Shown: positions 45,662-53,185 of the stretch, in pieces
Numbering within the stretch: the stretch's first letter is position 1
Layout: every line of letters begins with the position of its first letter
Assembly (NCBI GenBank): GCA_963665195.1
Contig: OY762070.1
Location: 2,542,001 to 2,606,000 of the forward strand
Length of the DNA stretch: 64,000 nt
DNA from: VXYL01 sp963665195
GTDB taxonomy: Bacteria > Pseudomonadota > Gammaproteobacteria > Pseudomonadales > Azotimanducaceae
Reading direction: 5' to 3'
The notes under the pieces: model-generated
The model's database searches: none
What the model saw: the letters and a program-made list of their open reading frames with translations, nothing else
What the model was told of the DNA's origin: nothing
Position numbers and translations under genes: made by a program

Positions 45662-46573
45662 ATGTCCGCCGCTCGCCGATCGCTAGGATGGGTCGCGCTC
45701 TTGGCAGCGATCGTCTTGGCGCTCAGTCCGCACGCCCAGGCGCCGGCCACCGCGGACGCCGGGGGTGCCGCCGCGTCGGCTGGCGGCGGCAGCGCTGTTC
45801 CCCAACCGAGCTACCCCGGCGGCGCGAGTTCTTGGAAGTCCTCGCGGAGCTTCATCGACGCCCTCTCCGACCGCCTCTGGGCCGACCGAGGACTGCGCAA
45901 GAAGCGCCTTGGGCGCGGCGTGAGCGCCGGGGAGTTCGACTCCCTCGAGCGCGCCCGAACGGCTTTGCTGAACGACGAGCGCGAGCGGGCGCTGCGCATC
46001 CTCAAACGCGCCGCCGCAAGCGTGTACCGGCTGAGCCATGAGGCCACCCTCACGACCTACCGGTTCCTCCTCCAACTGGCCGAGCAGCACGTCGCCGCCG
46101 GGGAGTTGGACCAAGCGGGAGTGGCATACCAGGAAGCGCTCATGCTCGGCCCCTACCTGCCCGCCGAACACACGGTCGACGCCCTCAATAGGCTCATCAA
46201 GACCTACTTCGACATGCGCGAGTACGAGGCGGCGCTGATGTTCGTCCGCGTCGGCGTCGCGGTGCTCGACGATGTGGGCGCCGTGCCGTACCTCGCCATG
46301 AACCGCATCATCGAGGAGATGGCGTCTCTCGACGATGCGCTCGCCGACTTGGAGTACGACTTCGACGCCGCCGTGGATCGTCTCGAAACCGCCGCCTTGG
46401 CTGCCGAGCAACGCGGCTTGGTCATCGAGGACCAGTGGTGGGCGCCGGTGTACGAGGCGAGAGATGATCGCGAGCGGGCCGTCGCGCTCCTCAAGGACAT
46501 CCTCGCCTGGCAGCCGGAGCACGCCATGCGCGGTGCTGCGCGCGCCGAGGACGCGGCGGCCCAGTCGCCGTAG
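45662..46573 (+). CDS. Secreted helical-repeat (TPR-like) protein, paralogue 1 of the array
   Basis: A 303-residue protein not assigned to a named family. A signal peptide (LGWVALLAAIVLALS) is followed by a low-complexity Ala/Gly/Ser linker. The domain, residues about 58-300, starts with SFIDALSDRLWADRGLRKKR. It then has TPR-like helix pairs (RALRILKRAA, LSHEATLTTYRFLLQLAEQH, ELDQAGVAYQEALMLGPYLPAEH, MREYEAALMFVRVGVAVLDD) and ends in the hallmark DQWWAPVYEARDDRERAVAL. GGAGGA lies 12 bp before the ATG. It is the first of three tandem paralogues and follows the lipoprotein by 52 bp. Envelope location is inferred from the signal peptide. Confidence 0.8.
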   Translation: MSAARRSLGWVALLAAIVLALSPHAQAPATADAGGAAASAGGGSAVPQPSYPGGASSWKSSRSFIDALSDRLWADRGLRKKRLGRGVSAGEFDSLERARTALLNDERERALRILKRAAASVYRLSHEATLTTYRFLLQLAEQHVAAGELDQAGVAYQEALMLGPYLPAEHTVDALNRLIKTYFDMREYEAALMFVRVGVAVLDDVGAVPYLAMNRIIEEMASLDDALADLEYDFDAAVDRLETAALAAEQRGLVIEDQWWAPVYEARDDRERAVALLKDILAWQPEHAMRGAARAEDAAAQSP

Positions 46574-48900
46574 GCGCCACCGCAAGGCGCACATGCCGAT
46601 GAAGCGGCACAGAGGACTCGCGGCGATGTGCTGCCTTGCGTTGCTCGGCCCGGCGCTGCCGTCCATGGGCACCGAGGTCGCTGGGCGGGAATCCGAGTCG
46701 AGCTACATCGACGCCCTCTCCAACCGCCTTTGGGCGGACCCGTGGCTGCGCGCTAAGCGCATCGAGCGAACGCTCAAGGCCTGGGAGTTCCGTTCCCTGG
46801 CCCTGGCAGAGGCCGCGTTGGCGAGCGACGACCACGAGCGGGCGCTGCGAGTGCTCGAGAGGGCGACCGCCATGCCGAAGCGGATGAGCCATCGGGCGAC
46901 GGTTGCCGTCTACCGTTTCCTACACCAACTGGCCGAGAAGCACGCCTCTGCCGGTGAAGCGGACCTGGCCGCCGAAGCCTACCGGGAATCCCTCATGCTC
47001 GGCGCGTATCTGCCGGACGAGTACACGGCCAATGCCCTCAACCAACTCATCAGCACGTACTTCGAGATGCGCGAGTACGCGGTCGCTCTGATGTTCGTCC
47101 GCATCGGCGTCACCGTGCTGGACGATGTGGGTGGCGCGCCGTACCTCGCCATGAACCGCATCATCGAGGAGATGGCGTCTTTGGGCGATGCCCTCGAAGA
47201 CTTCGAGTCCGACTTCGATGCCGCCATGGATCGCTTGGCAGCCGCCGCCGCGGCCGCCGAGCAGCAGGGCTTGGCCATAGAAGACCAATGGTGGGCGCCG
47301 GTCTACGAGGCCAGAGATGATCGCGAGCGCGCCATCGCGCTGCTCAAGGACATCCTCGCGTGGCAGCCCGAGGACGCGATGCGCGCCGCCGCGAGCGACG
47401 AAGACGCGGCGGCACTGTCGCCGTGAGGACCGCCCCGACCGTGGGAAGTGCGATGAAGCGGAAACGGGGGCTTGCGGCGATGTGTTGCGCTGCGCTGTTC
47501 GGCGCTGCCATGCCGTCGACGAGCGCCGAGGTCGACGGGAGTGCTCCCGCCCGGGATGCGCCAGCGGATCAGCAGGCGACCGAGGCTCGCCTCGTCCTGG
47601 TGCTCTCCAACCGACCCTGGGACGATGCAAAGGTCCGCGAGGCGCGCCTGCGCCGCAGCGGCGGCAATTGGGGCAGCGAGGCGGCGGCGGGCTTCGTCAG
47701 ACGGGCGAACACAGCCTTGCAGCGCGGCGACCACGCCATGGCCTTGCGCCTGCTCATGAGGGTCGCCGGCTGGGCGGAGCGCCTTCGCCACCCGGCGACC
47801 TTGTCCACCTACCGGCTCCTCCGCCAGTTGGGCGAGACGCACGCCTCTGCCGGCGAGCTCTCCGCCGCGGCGACCGCCTATCGGGAAGCCCTGATGCTCT
47901 GCCCCTATCTGCCCGCCGAATACACTGCCGACGCCCTCGTTAGGCTCATCGATGCGCATTCCGGGATGGGCGAGGACGAAGCGGCGCTCATGTTCGCCCG
48001 CGTTGGCATCGTCGTGCTGGACGATGCTGGCTACGACGTCGGGGCGGACATGGAGCACGATCTGGACAGGGCATTGGAACGCCTCAAAGCGGTTGTCGCG
48101 GCCGAGGAAGAGGACCTCTCGATCGACGAGGAGTGGTTGTCGGGCGTCCCCAATCGGGCCGCGCCGCAGCAATCCATAGCCGACCCGACCGGGCCGGGCG
48201 CAGTGATCGACATCATGGCCGAGCCGAGTCTCGTCGAGGCGCTCGCCGACCGCGCATGGGAGAGTCGCAGGCTGCGCAGAATCCGCATTCGCAATTCGGG
48301 TTCGTTGGAGGTGACGAACAAACGGTATCTCCCGCAGGCCGTTGAGGCGTTGCGGCGGGGCGACCACGACGCCGCCTTGGACAAGCTCACGCTGGCGGCA
48401 AGCTGGGCCAAGCAGCTCAGCCATCGGCAGACTTTGCGCACGCAGCGGCTACTCCACTACGTGGGCGGACGGTACGCCGCCGCCGGAGAACTGCGCAAAG
48501 CGGCTATCGCCTATCGGGAAGCGCTCATGCTGGGGCCGTATCTGCCGGAGAAGTACACCGCCAGCGCCCTCAACCAGCTCATCGGCACGCTCTTCGCGCT
48601 CCGCGAATACGAGCTGTCGCTGATGCTGGTGCGCGTCGGCGTCGCCGTCCTGGACGATGCCGGCGCCGGGCCGCTGCGCGCCATGGACCGCATCATCTCC
48701 GAGATGGAGTCGCTCGACCACATGCTCATGGACCTGGAGCACGACTTCGAAGGCGCCATGGACCACCTCGTGGCCATCGTCGCGGCTGCGGAGGACCGGG
48801 GCCTGGTGATCGCCGACCAGTGGTGGGCCCCGGTGTACGAGGCAAGACATGATCGCGAGAAGGCCATCGCCCTGCTCAAGGACCTAACGGCATGGCAGGG
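45830..48900 (+). repeat. Tandem array of four related coding domains (direct repeats)
   Basis: Four copies of a helical domain of about 240 residues lie head to tail in three genes. Copies 1 and 2 keep long exact DNA matches about 853 bp apart, for example 40 bases beginning at 46288 and 47141, and further near-identity over the DQWWAPVYEAR coding stretch. Copy 4 (near 48820) matches less well, and copy 3 has lost the end. This indicates recent local duplication with potential for unequal crossing-over. Confidence 0.8.
46593..47426 (+). CDS. Secreted helical-repeat (TPR-like) protein, paralogue 2 of the array
   Basis: A 277-residue paralogue of the preceding gene, with a signal peptide (GLAAMCCLALLGPALPSMG) and no linker. 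The domain begins SSYIDALSNRLWADPWLRAKR and ends QWWAPVYEARDDRERAIALL followed by AWQPEDAMRAAASDEDAAALSP. The C-terminal third is close to identical to paralogue 1, and at DNA level 40 consecutive bases match exactly (from 46288 and 47141). It starts 19 bp after paralogue 1. The signal peptide MCC-ALL with paired Cys resembles that of paralogue 3. Confidence 0.8.
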   Translation: MPMKRHRGLAAMCCLALLGPALPSMGTEVAGRESESSYIDALSNRLWADPWLRAKRIERTLKAWEFRSLALAEAALASDDHERALRVLERATAMPKRMSHRATVAVYRFLHQLAEKHASAGEADLAAEAYRESLMLGAYLPDEYTANALNQLISTYFEMREYAVALMFVRIGVTVLDDVGGAPYLAMNRIIEEMASLGDALEDFESDFDAAMDRLAAAAAAAEQQGLAIEDQWWAPVYEARDDRERAIALLKDILAWQPEDAMRAAASDEDAAALSP

Positions 48901-48919
48901 GGAGGACATGGTGCCATGA
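47453..48919 (+). CDS. Secreted tandem two-domain paralogue (copies 3 and 4 of the array)
   Basis: About 488 residues after a signal peptide (GLAAMCCAALFGAAMPSTSA). It contains two copies of the same helical domain. The first (about residues 45-220) is divergent and lacks the DQWWAPVYEAR end: that place reads IDEEWLSGVPNRAAP. The second (about residues 237-485) is full length, with LADRAWESRRLRRIRIR, the helix pairs AYREALMLGPYLPEKYTASALNQLI (in parts) and VIADQWWAPVYEARHDREKAIAL. The gene most likely arose by duplication and in-frame fusion with loss of the intervening signal and C-terminus. I chose ATG 47453; GTG 47423 is an alternative. Confidence 0.78.
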   Translation: MKRKRGLAAMCCAALFGAAMPSTSAEVDGSAPARDAPADQQATEARLVLVLSNRPWDDAKVREARLRRSGGNWGSEAAAGFVRRANTALQRGDHAMALRLLMRVAGWAERLRHPATLSTYRLLRQLGETHASAGELSAAATAYREALMLCPYLPAEYTADALVRLIDAHSGMGEDEAALMFARVGIVVLDDAGYDVGADMEHDLDRALERLKAVVAAEEEDLSIDEEWLSGVPNRAAPQQSIADPTGPGAVIDIMAEPSLVEALADRAWESRRLRRIRIRNSGSLEVTNKRYLPQAVEALRRGDHDAALDKLTLAASWAKQLSHRQTLRTQRLLHYVGGRYAAAGELRKAAIAYREALMLGPYLPEKYTASALNQLIGTLFALREYELSLMLVRVGVAVLDDAGAGPLRAMDRIISEMESLDHMLMDLEHDFEGAMDHLVAIVAAAEDRGLVIADQWWAPVYEARHDREKAIALLKDLTAWQGEDMVP

Positions 48920-48931
48920 CGTGGCGCAACA

Positions 48932-49185
48932 CTACGTCCGCGACTGTGCGTATCGGGAGGGGCGCGAAGTGAGCGTGCCGCTGTATCGCCGCTTGGCCAG
49001 CGGCTCGGGGATCGGGTCGCCGTCCTCGCGCAGACTTTGTGCGGCGAACGCCACCACATCCCTGATGCCGGCAAAGGCCCCTTCGGGCGTGTCGTCCAGA
49101 TGGCTGAGGGCGCCGAACTCCGCGCACATGCCGACGTACATCTTGTCTTCATCGGACCAGATGACCCGATAGGCGTATTGGTCAT
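48932..49185 (-). pseudogene. HicB-family antitoxin remnant
   Basis: From the ATG at 49185 (MTN) a single-base shift is needed to enter the frame that reads YAYRVIWSDEDKMYVGMCAEF, then LSHLDDTPEGAFAGIRDVV and REDGDPIPEPLAKRRYSG. This is the HicB-type antitoxin core. In the present sequence the core frame has no ATG or GTG until the internal DKM, and the C-terminus runs out as TLTSRPSRYAQSRT without the ribbon-helix-helix seen in intact relatives. GGAGG lies upstream of the MTN start. No HicA toxin gene is adjacent. The rest of the 397-bp gap (48920-49316) shows nothing else. Confidence 0.65.
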
Positions 49186-49316
49186 GTCCGTTCGCGGCGG
49201 TTCCTCCAAGTTTGTCGATTGCATTGATCGATCACCACTCGCCAAGGAAAGCCGGTACAGAACGGCGAAGGACACCTCTGGTCGCGCACGCTGTACATGA
49301 CCTCGGCGTGGAGTGC

Positions 49317-50549
49317 TCAGGGACGTGCCACCGCCGCGTACACCAGTTTCTGCAGCCCTGCCTGAATCGACCCCGGCGAGCCGATGCGCTGGGGCATGAA
49401 CACGGCGGCCAGGTCCGCCTTCGGGTCGATCCAGAAGAACGTGCCTGCCGCGCCGCCCCAGTGGTAGCTGCCCGGCGACGGCACGGCGTCCGATCCTTCC
49501 AGCACGATGGCGAAGCCGAGGCCGAAGCCGGTGTTCGGGCCTGCAGCGAGCGCTTCCGGCAGATGGTTCGCGGTCATCTCGGCGACGGTCTCGGGCTTCA
49601 GAACGCGCTTGCCGTGCAGTTCGCCGCCGCCGGCCAGCATCAGGCAGAAGCGCATGTAGTTCTCGGCCGTCGTCACCAGCCCGCCGCCGCCGGAGAGGAA
49701 CGTGACGCCGATGAACTCCGGGTCTTGGCGGGGGTTGTCCTGCACGGTCACCTTGCCGTCGCGAACGTAGTGGTTGGTGCCGAAGCGGGAGACCGCCTCC
49801 GGCGGCACGTCGAAGTAGCTGTCGGCCATGCCGAGGGGGCCGAAGATGCGCTCTTCGAGGAACGCATCGAGGGGCTGGCCGCTCACCCGTTCGATGAGGT
49901 GGCCGAGCACATCGGTCGAGAAGCCGTAGTGCCAGCGCGTTCCCGGCTCGAACAGCAGCGGGATGTCGGCGAGCTTCGCCACGAGTTCCCGGGTGTCGCG
50001 GGTGAGGTAGTCCCAGTCGTCGATGAGCCCCGCGGCGCGATACATGCGGTCCACCGGGGTGTCGCCGTAGTAGCCGTAGCTCAGGCCCGACGTGTGCATG
50101 AGCAGATGGCGGGCGGTGACCTGCGTCTCGACCGGCGCGGGCTCGCCGTCCGCGAACACGCGCATCGCATTCCACTCGGGAAAGAAGCGCGCGACCGGCG
50201 CATCGAGTTCGAGGCGACCTTCCTCGACCAGCTGCATCGCGGCGACGCTGGTGATCGGCTTGGTCATGGAGTAGATGCGCAGCAGCGAATCGGCTTGCAG
50301 CGGCGCGCCGGTTTCCACGTCCAGAAGCCCCGTATGGTGCTCGAAGACGAGCTTGCCGCCTCGCGCGACCATCGCCGCCATGCCCGGGACGGCGCCGTCG
50401 GCCACCAGCGCGTCCATCCGTTCGGCGACCTGCGCCAGGCCCTCGGCGGACATGCCGACCGCCTCCGGCGCCGCCCGGGCAAGCTCCGCGGCGGTGCCGG
50501 CGAGCGCCATCGAACACGCCAAGAGCGGAATCGTCTGCCATGGCCGCAT
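49317..50549 (-). CDS. Secreted beta-lactamase-family serine hydrolase
   Basis: A 410-residue protein with a signal peptide (TIPLLACSMALAGTAAELARA). The class C/esterase-type fold has the nucleophile Ser94 in SMTK (S-x-x-K), a Y-x-x motif in WHYGFSTD and the HxG-type HWGGAAGTFFW. LLMHTSGLSYG and GVTFLSGGGGLVTTAENY are common in EstB-like hydrolases. It could hydrolyse beta-lactams, esters or peptidoglycan peptides. It is divergent from blaI, and a near-consensus promoter with a perfect palindrome in its spacer lies 33 bp upstream, so it is probably under repressor control. GGGGAG sits 7 bp before the ATG. Confidence 0.9.
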   Translation of the reverse strand: MRPWQTIPLLACSMALAGTAAELARAAPEAVGMSAEGLAQVAERMDALVADGAVPGMAAMVARGGKLVFEHHTGLLDVETGAPLQADSLLRIYSMTKPITSVAAMQLVEEGRLELDAPVARFFPEWNAMRVFADGEPAPVETQVTARHLLMHTSGLSYGYYGDTPVDRMYRAAGLIDDWDYLTRDTRELVAKLADIPLLFEPGTRWHYGFSTDVLGHLIERVSGQPLDAFLEERIFGPLGMADSYFDVPPEAVSRFGTNHYVRDGKVTVQDNPRQDPEFIGVTFLSGGGGLVTTAENYMRFCLMLAGGGELHGKRVLKPETVAEMTANHLPEALAAGPNTGFGLGFAIVLEGSDAVPSPGSYHWGGAAGTFFWIDPKADLAAVFMPQRIGSPGSIQAGLQKLVYAAVARP

Positions 50550-50581
50550 TGCGCGTCTCCCCTGCGTGGACGTAAGCCGCG

Positions 50582-50609
50582 ATTCTAAGCAGGCGCCTGC
50601 TTATGACAA
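50582..50609 (-). promoter_or_regulatory. Sigma-70-type promoter of the serine hydrolase gene
   Basis: On the minus strand TTGTCA (50609-50604) and TAGAAT (50587-50582) are separated by 16 bp. Each matches the consensus at five of six positions. The start of transcription would lie about 25-30 bp before the ATG at 50549. It is the best promoter I see in the window. Confidence 0.7.
50586..50603. promoter_or_regulatory. Perfect 18-bp palindromic operator candidate
   Basis: TAAGCAGGCGCCTGCTTA is its own reverse complement. It fills the spacer between the -35 and -10 hexamers of the serine hydrolase promoter and overlaps the first two bases of the -10. A dimeric repressor bound here would exclude RNA polymerase; the product of the divergent blaI gene is the obvious candidate, by inference. 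Confidence 0.65.
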
Positions 50610-50649
50610 AACAGTCTAAGGCGAGGCCTTCCATCGGCGTGCGACTAAG

Positions 50650-50675
50650 TGCTAGATATGCAGCATGAAAATGCT
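50650..50675. promoter_or_regulatory. BlaI/MecI-like operator candidate upstream of blaI
   Basis: TGCTAGATATGCAGCA (50650-50665) is an imperfect dyad around ATAT, with TGCT and AGCA arms, and overlaps a second exact dyad AGCAT-gaaa-ATGCT (50662-50675). BlaI/MecI operators in Gram-positives are also short dyads around a TATG-type centre. It lies 33-58 bp before the blaI start and may mediate autoregulation. Confidence 0.45.
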
Positions 50676-50707
50676 AACAAGGTAGCAGCAGACCACGGAG
50701 GCCCAGC

Positions 50708-51115
50708 ATGAAAGACGACCACATCCATCTGACGCGCCGCGAACGGCAGATCATGGACGTGCTCTACGAGCGCGGCGAGGCAACCGTCGGCGAGGTGCTC
50801 GAGGCGCTGCCCGATGCGCCGAGCTATTCGGCGGTGCGGGCACTCATGCGTAAGCTGCTCGACAAGGGCCACGCCGCGTATCGCAACGAGCGCGGCCGCT
50901 ACGTCTACCGGCCCGTCATGGCCCGTGCCCGCGCCCGGCGCAGCGCCCTCAACCGCTTGGTGGACATCTTCTACGGCGGCTCTGCGGCGAACGCGGTAGT
51001 GGGCCTCTTGGGCGCGCGGCGCAAGCTCTCGGCGGACGAAGTCGAGCAGATCGAAGCGGTGCTCGCCAAGTTCAAGGGCGACGCGGACGACGGCGAGGAC
51101 CCCGCGCGTGACTGA
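50708..51115 (+). CDS. BlaI/MecI-family transcriptional repressor
   Basis: A 135-residue winged-helix repressor. The family opening LTRREREIMD-like LTRRERQIMDVLYERGEATVGEVLEAL is seen in parts, followed by the recognition region PSYSAVRALMRKLLDKGHAAY and the wing RGRYVYRP. The C-terminal dimer helix region follows (SALNRLVDIFYGGSAANAV). In the classical bla system such repressors are cleaved after a sensor peptidase is activated. The M56 sensor gene overlaps its stop by 8 bp. ACGGAGG lies just before the ATG. Confidence 0.93.
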   Translation: MKDDHIHLTRRERQIMDVLYERGEATVGEVLEALPDAPSYSAVRALMRKLLDKGHAAYRNERGRYVYRPVMARARARRSALNRLVDIFYGGSAANAVVGLLGARRKLSADEVEQIEAVLAKFKGDADDGEDPARD

Positions 51116-52439
51116 TGTCCTGCATGTTGACGTGCGCTTCCTGGCGCAGCTCGTGCTGTGCTCGGCGCTGCTCACGTGCATCGCCTTCGTGGCCTTCCGC
51201 CGCAACGCCGTCACGCGCCGCGCCTATGCGCTCTTGGCCGGCGCCCTCCTGCTGGCGCTGCCGTTCTGCCTGCTGGCGATCAGCGGCTGGCATTGGACGG
51301 CGCCGTTCGAGACGCTCGCCGTGCTCAGCCTCGCGGGCCAGACCGCCGTGCCGCTTTGGCTGTTGGGGACCTGGATCGGCGTGGCGCTGGCGCTGAATGC
51401 CGCCGCTCTGCTCCGCGCCTTCGCTGCGCGACGATCCTTGGCGGCGCTGCCTGCGGTCGCGGATCCAGCCATCGAGCTTGAAGCGGCGGCCGTCGCAGGT
51501 CTGCTGGGCTTCGGTCGGCGCTACCGGCTTTGCCGCGGCAGCGAGGCCTGTTCGTCGAGCATGGCCGGCGACACCATCGTCCTGCCCGCCGAAGCGCCGA
51601 CCTGGCATCGCGGCGCGCTGCGGGCGGTTCTGGCGCACGAGTTCGTCCACCTGGCCCGCCGCGACGACTTGGGCCTCCTGGCGCTGCGTCTCGTACTGCA
51701 CTGGTACTGGTTCGCGCCCTGGGTGGGCCTCTTGCGCGGCCAATACGTGCGCGCCATGGAGCAGAGCTGCGACGACCGCGCCGCCGAATGCCTGCCGAGC
51801 GCGGCGGAATACTTGGACGGCGTGCTCTGCGCGGCGCGCGACGAAGCGGCAACGCCGACCATGGCTGCTGCGGCCTCGCTCGGCGGCGCGGCCGTGGAAC
51901 GCTTCCAGCGCTTTCTCGGCATCCGCGAGCGGCAACTAGATGCCGGCGGCGTCTACTGGGGCCTCGTCACGGCCCTCAGCGTCGCATTGCTGTGTACGAG
52001 CGTGGAGTTCGAGGCCAGTGAGCGGGAACCGGTATTCGCAGGCCAAGCGCACCGCATCGCGCCGCCGCCAGTTGCACCGTCCGCACCGCAGGTACTGGAA
52101 CGCGGCATTGTCGGCGACGAGCGAGAACTGCGCGAGGCATACTCGCCCATCTACCCGGGCCGAGCGCTCACCGACGGCATCGAAGGCCGCGTGGTAGTCG
52201 AATACCGCATCGCGGGCGACGGCCGCGTGGTGCGCCCGGAAATCCTCGCCAGCGACCCGCCCGGGATGTTCGACAGCGCCGTGCTGCGCGCGCTGGCGCG
52301 GCGCCAGTACGTCCGCGCCGCTGGCAGCCGACTCGCAATCCACTCCGAAGCTGCCGGAACCGACAGCCGCGTGGTGCGGCAGTTCGACTTCCGGCTCCCG
52401 CCGTCTCCATCCGACTCATCCGGAGGTACCCAGCCATGA
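51108..52439 (+). CDS. M56 (BlaR1-type) membrane peptidase fused to a TonB C-terminal domain
   Basis: A 443-residue protein. Membrane helices near residues 10-30, 40-60 and 75-100 precede the zinc peptidase motif HEFVH at 177-181 (H177, E178, H181) and a third ligand region EQSCDDRAAE. A further helix lies at about 290-305. Instead of the penicillin-binding sensor domain of BlaR1, the C-terminus (about 350-440) is a TonB domain: GIEGRVVVEYRIAGDGRV and SAVLRALARRQYVRA. The start is GTG, overlapping blaI; its stop overlaps the next gene (ATGA). How it would sense a signal, and whether TonB contacts an outer-membrane receptor, is unknown. Confidence 0.88.
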   Translation: MTDVLHVDVRFLAQLVLCSALLTCIAFVAFRRNAVTRRAYALLAGALLLALPFCLLAISGWHWTAPFETLAVLSLAGQTAVPLWLLGTWIGVALALNAAALLRAFAARRSLAALPAVADPAIELEAAAVAGLLGFGRRYRLCRGSEACSSSMAGDTIVLPAEAPTWHRGALRAVLAHEFVHLARRDDLGLLALRLVLHWYWFAPWVGLLRGQYVRAMEQSCDDRAAECLPSAAEYLDGVLCAARDEAATPTMAAAASLGGAAVERFQRFLGIRERQLDAGGVYWGLVTALSVALLCTSVEFEASEREPVFAGQAHRIAPPPVAPSAPQVLERGIVGDERELREAYSPIYPGRALTDGIEGRVVVEYRIAGDGRVVRPEILASDPPGMFDSAVLRALARRQYVRAAGSRLAIHSEAAGTDSRVVRQFDFRLPPSPSDSSGGTQP

Positions 52440-53056
52440 ATGCGCCAACCCCCGCGCCGGGCCATCGACTCGGCGGCTTCATCGCCAGCTGCCTGTTCTC
52501 GGCGGTCATCACGCTCGGCCTGCTGGCGCTGATGCGCTACTTCGTATCCAGCGACGATGCGGCCTACATCGAAGTCCCGCCGGTCGCGGATCTCGTGTTC
52601 CAGCACGTCGAGCCGGACCCCGCGCCGCCGCCGCGGCGCAAGCCCCCGGAGCCGCCGAAGCCGCCGGTTCCGCCGCCCCCAGCGGCACCGGTCAGCGTCG
52701 ACATCGGCAGCGACGGCCCCGGCGTCTACGTGCCCGCACCCCCGACCATCGGCGACCACGAACCGACCTTCGCGGACAGCCGCATGCCCATCCCGTTCCT
52801 GACGCCGGCGCCGGAGTACCCGCGCCGCGCCGCAGCCCGCGGCATCGAAGGCTGGGTGGTGGTGTCCTTCACGATCACGGAAACGGGCACTGTTACGGAC
52901 GCGGTGGTGGTGGGTTCCGAACCGCCCGGGATGTTCGACAGCGCCGCCCTGCGCACCGTCGCCCGCTACAAGTACCACCCCCAACTCGTGGACGGCAAGC
53001 CGATCCCCCTTCCCGGAATGCTCCTGCGCATCGTCTTCGAGATGGAAGCCAGGTAA
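52436..53056 (+). CDS. TonB-family energy-transducer protein
   Basis: A 206-residue protein with one N-terminal membrane helix (FIASCLFSAVITLGLLALM), a proline-rich periplasmic spacer (PRRKPPEPPKPPVPPPPAAP) and a TonB C-terminal domain (PEYPRRAAARGIEGWVVVSF, in part, through SAALRTVARYKYHPQLVDGK). The domain resembles the one fused to the preceding M56 peptidase (shared IEGxVVVxxxI, PPGMFDSA), so the two probably arose by duplication. ExbB/ExbD are not adjacent. A strong terminator follows. Confidence 0.92.
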   Translation: MNAPTPAPGHRLGGFIASCLFSAVITLGLLALMRYFVSSDDAAYIEVPPVADLVFQHVEPDPAPPPRRKPPEPPKPPVPPPPAAPVSVDIGSDGPGVYVPAPPTIGDHEPTFADSRMPIPFLTPAPEYPRRAAARGIEGWVVVSFTITETGTVTDAVVVGSEPPGMFDSAALRTVARYKYHPQLVDGKPIPLPGMLLRIVFEMEAR

Positions 53057-53068
53057 CCGAGCGGCCTT

Positions 53069-53111
53069 CCGGCGCCCCGCACGTCTGCGGACGTCGGGGC
53101 GCCGGCTTTTT
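53069..53111 (+). terminator. Rho-independent terminator of the blaI-M56-tonB operon
   Basis: A GC-rich stem (about 16 bp, arms at 53069-53085 and 53090-53105 with one bulged C) with a TGCG loop is followed by CTTTTT. It begins 12 bp after the tonB stop and is the clearest terminator in the window. Confidence 0.9.
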
Positions 53112-53185
53112 CGGCGCCTCGTGCTTGCGGTTTGACGCAGGGGCACCCGTAGCGCAGCATTCCTCGTCCAAGCAAACCTACGGGG

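Noticed and set aside
50650..50687. The blaI upstream dyads as a simple -35/-10 promoter
   Set aside because: TAGATA could be a -10, but no acceptable -35 lies 16-18 bp upstream, so I record only the dyads.
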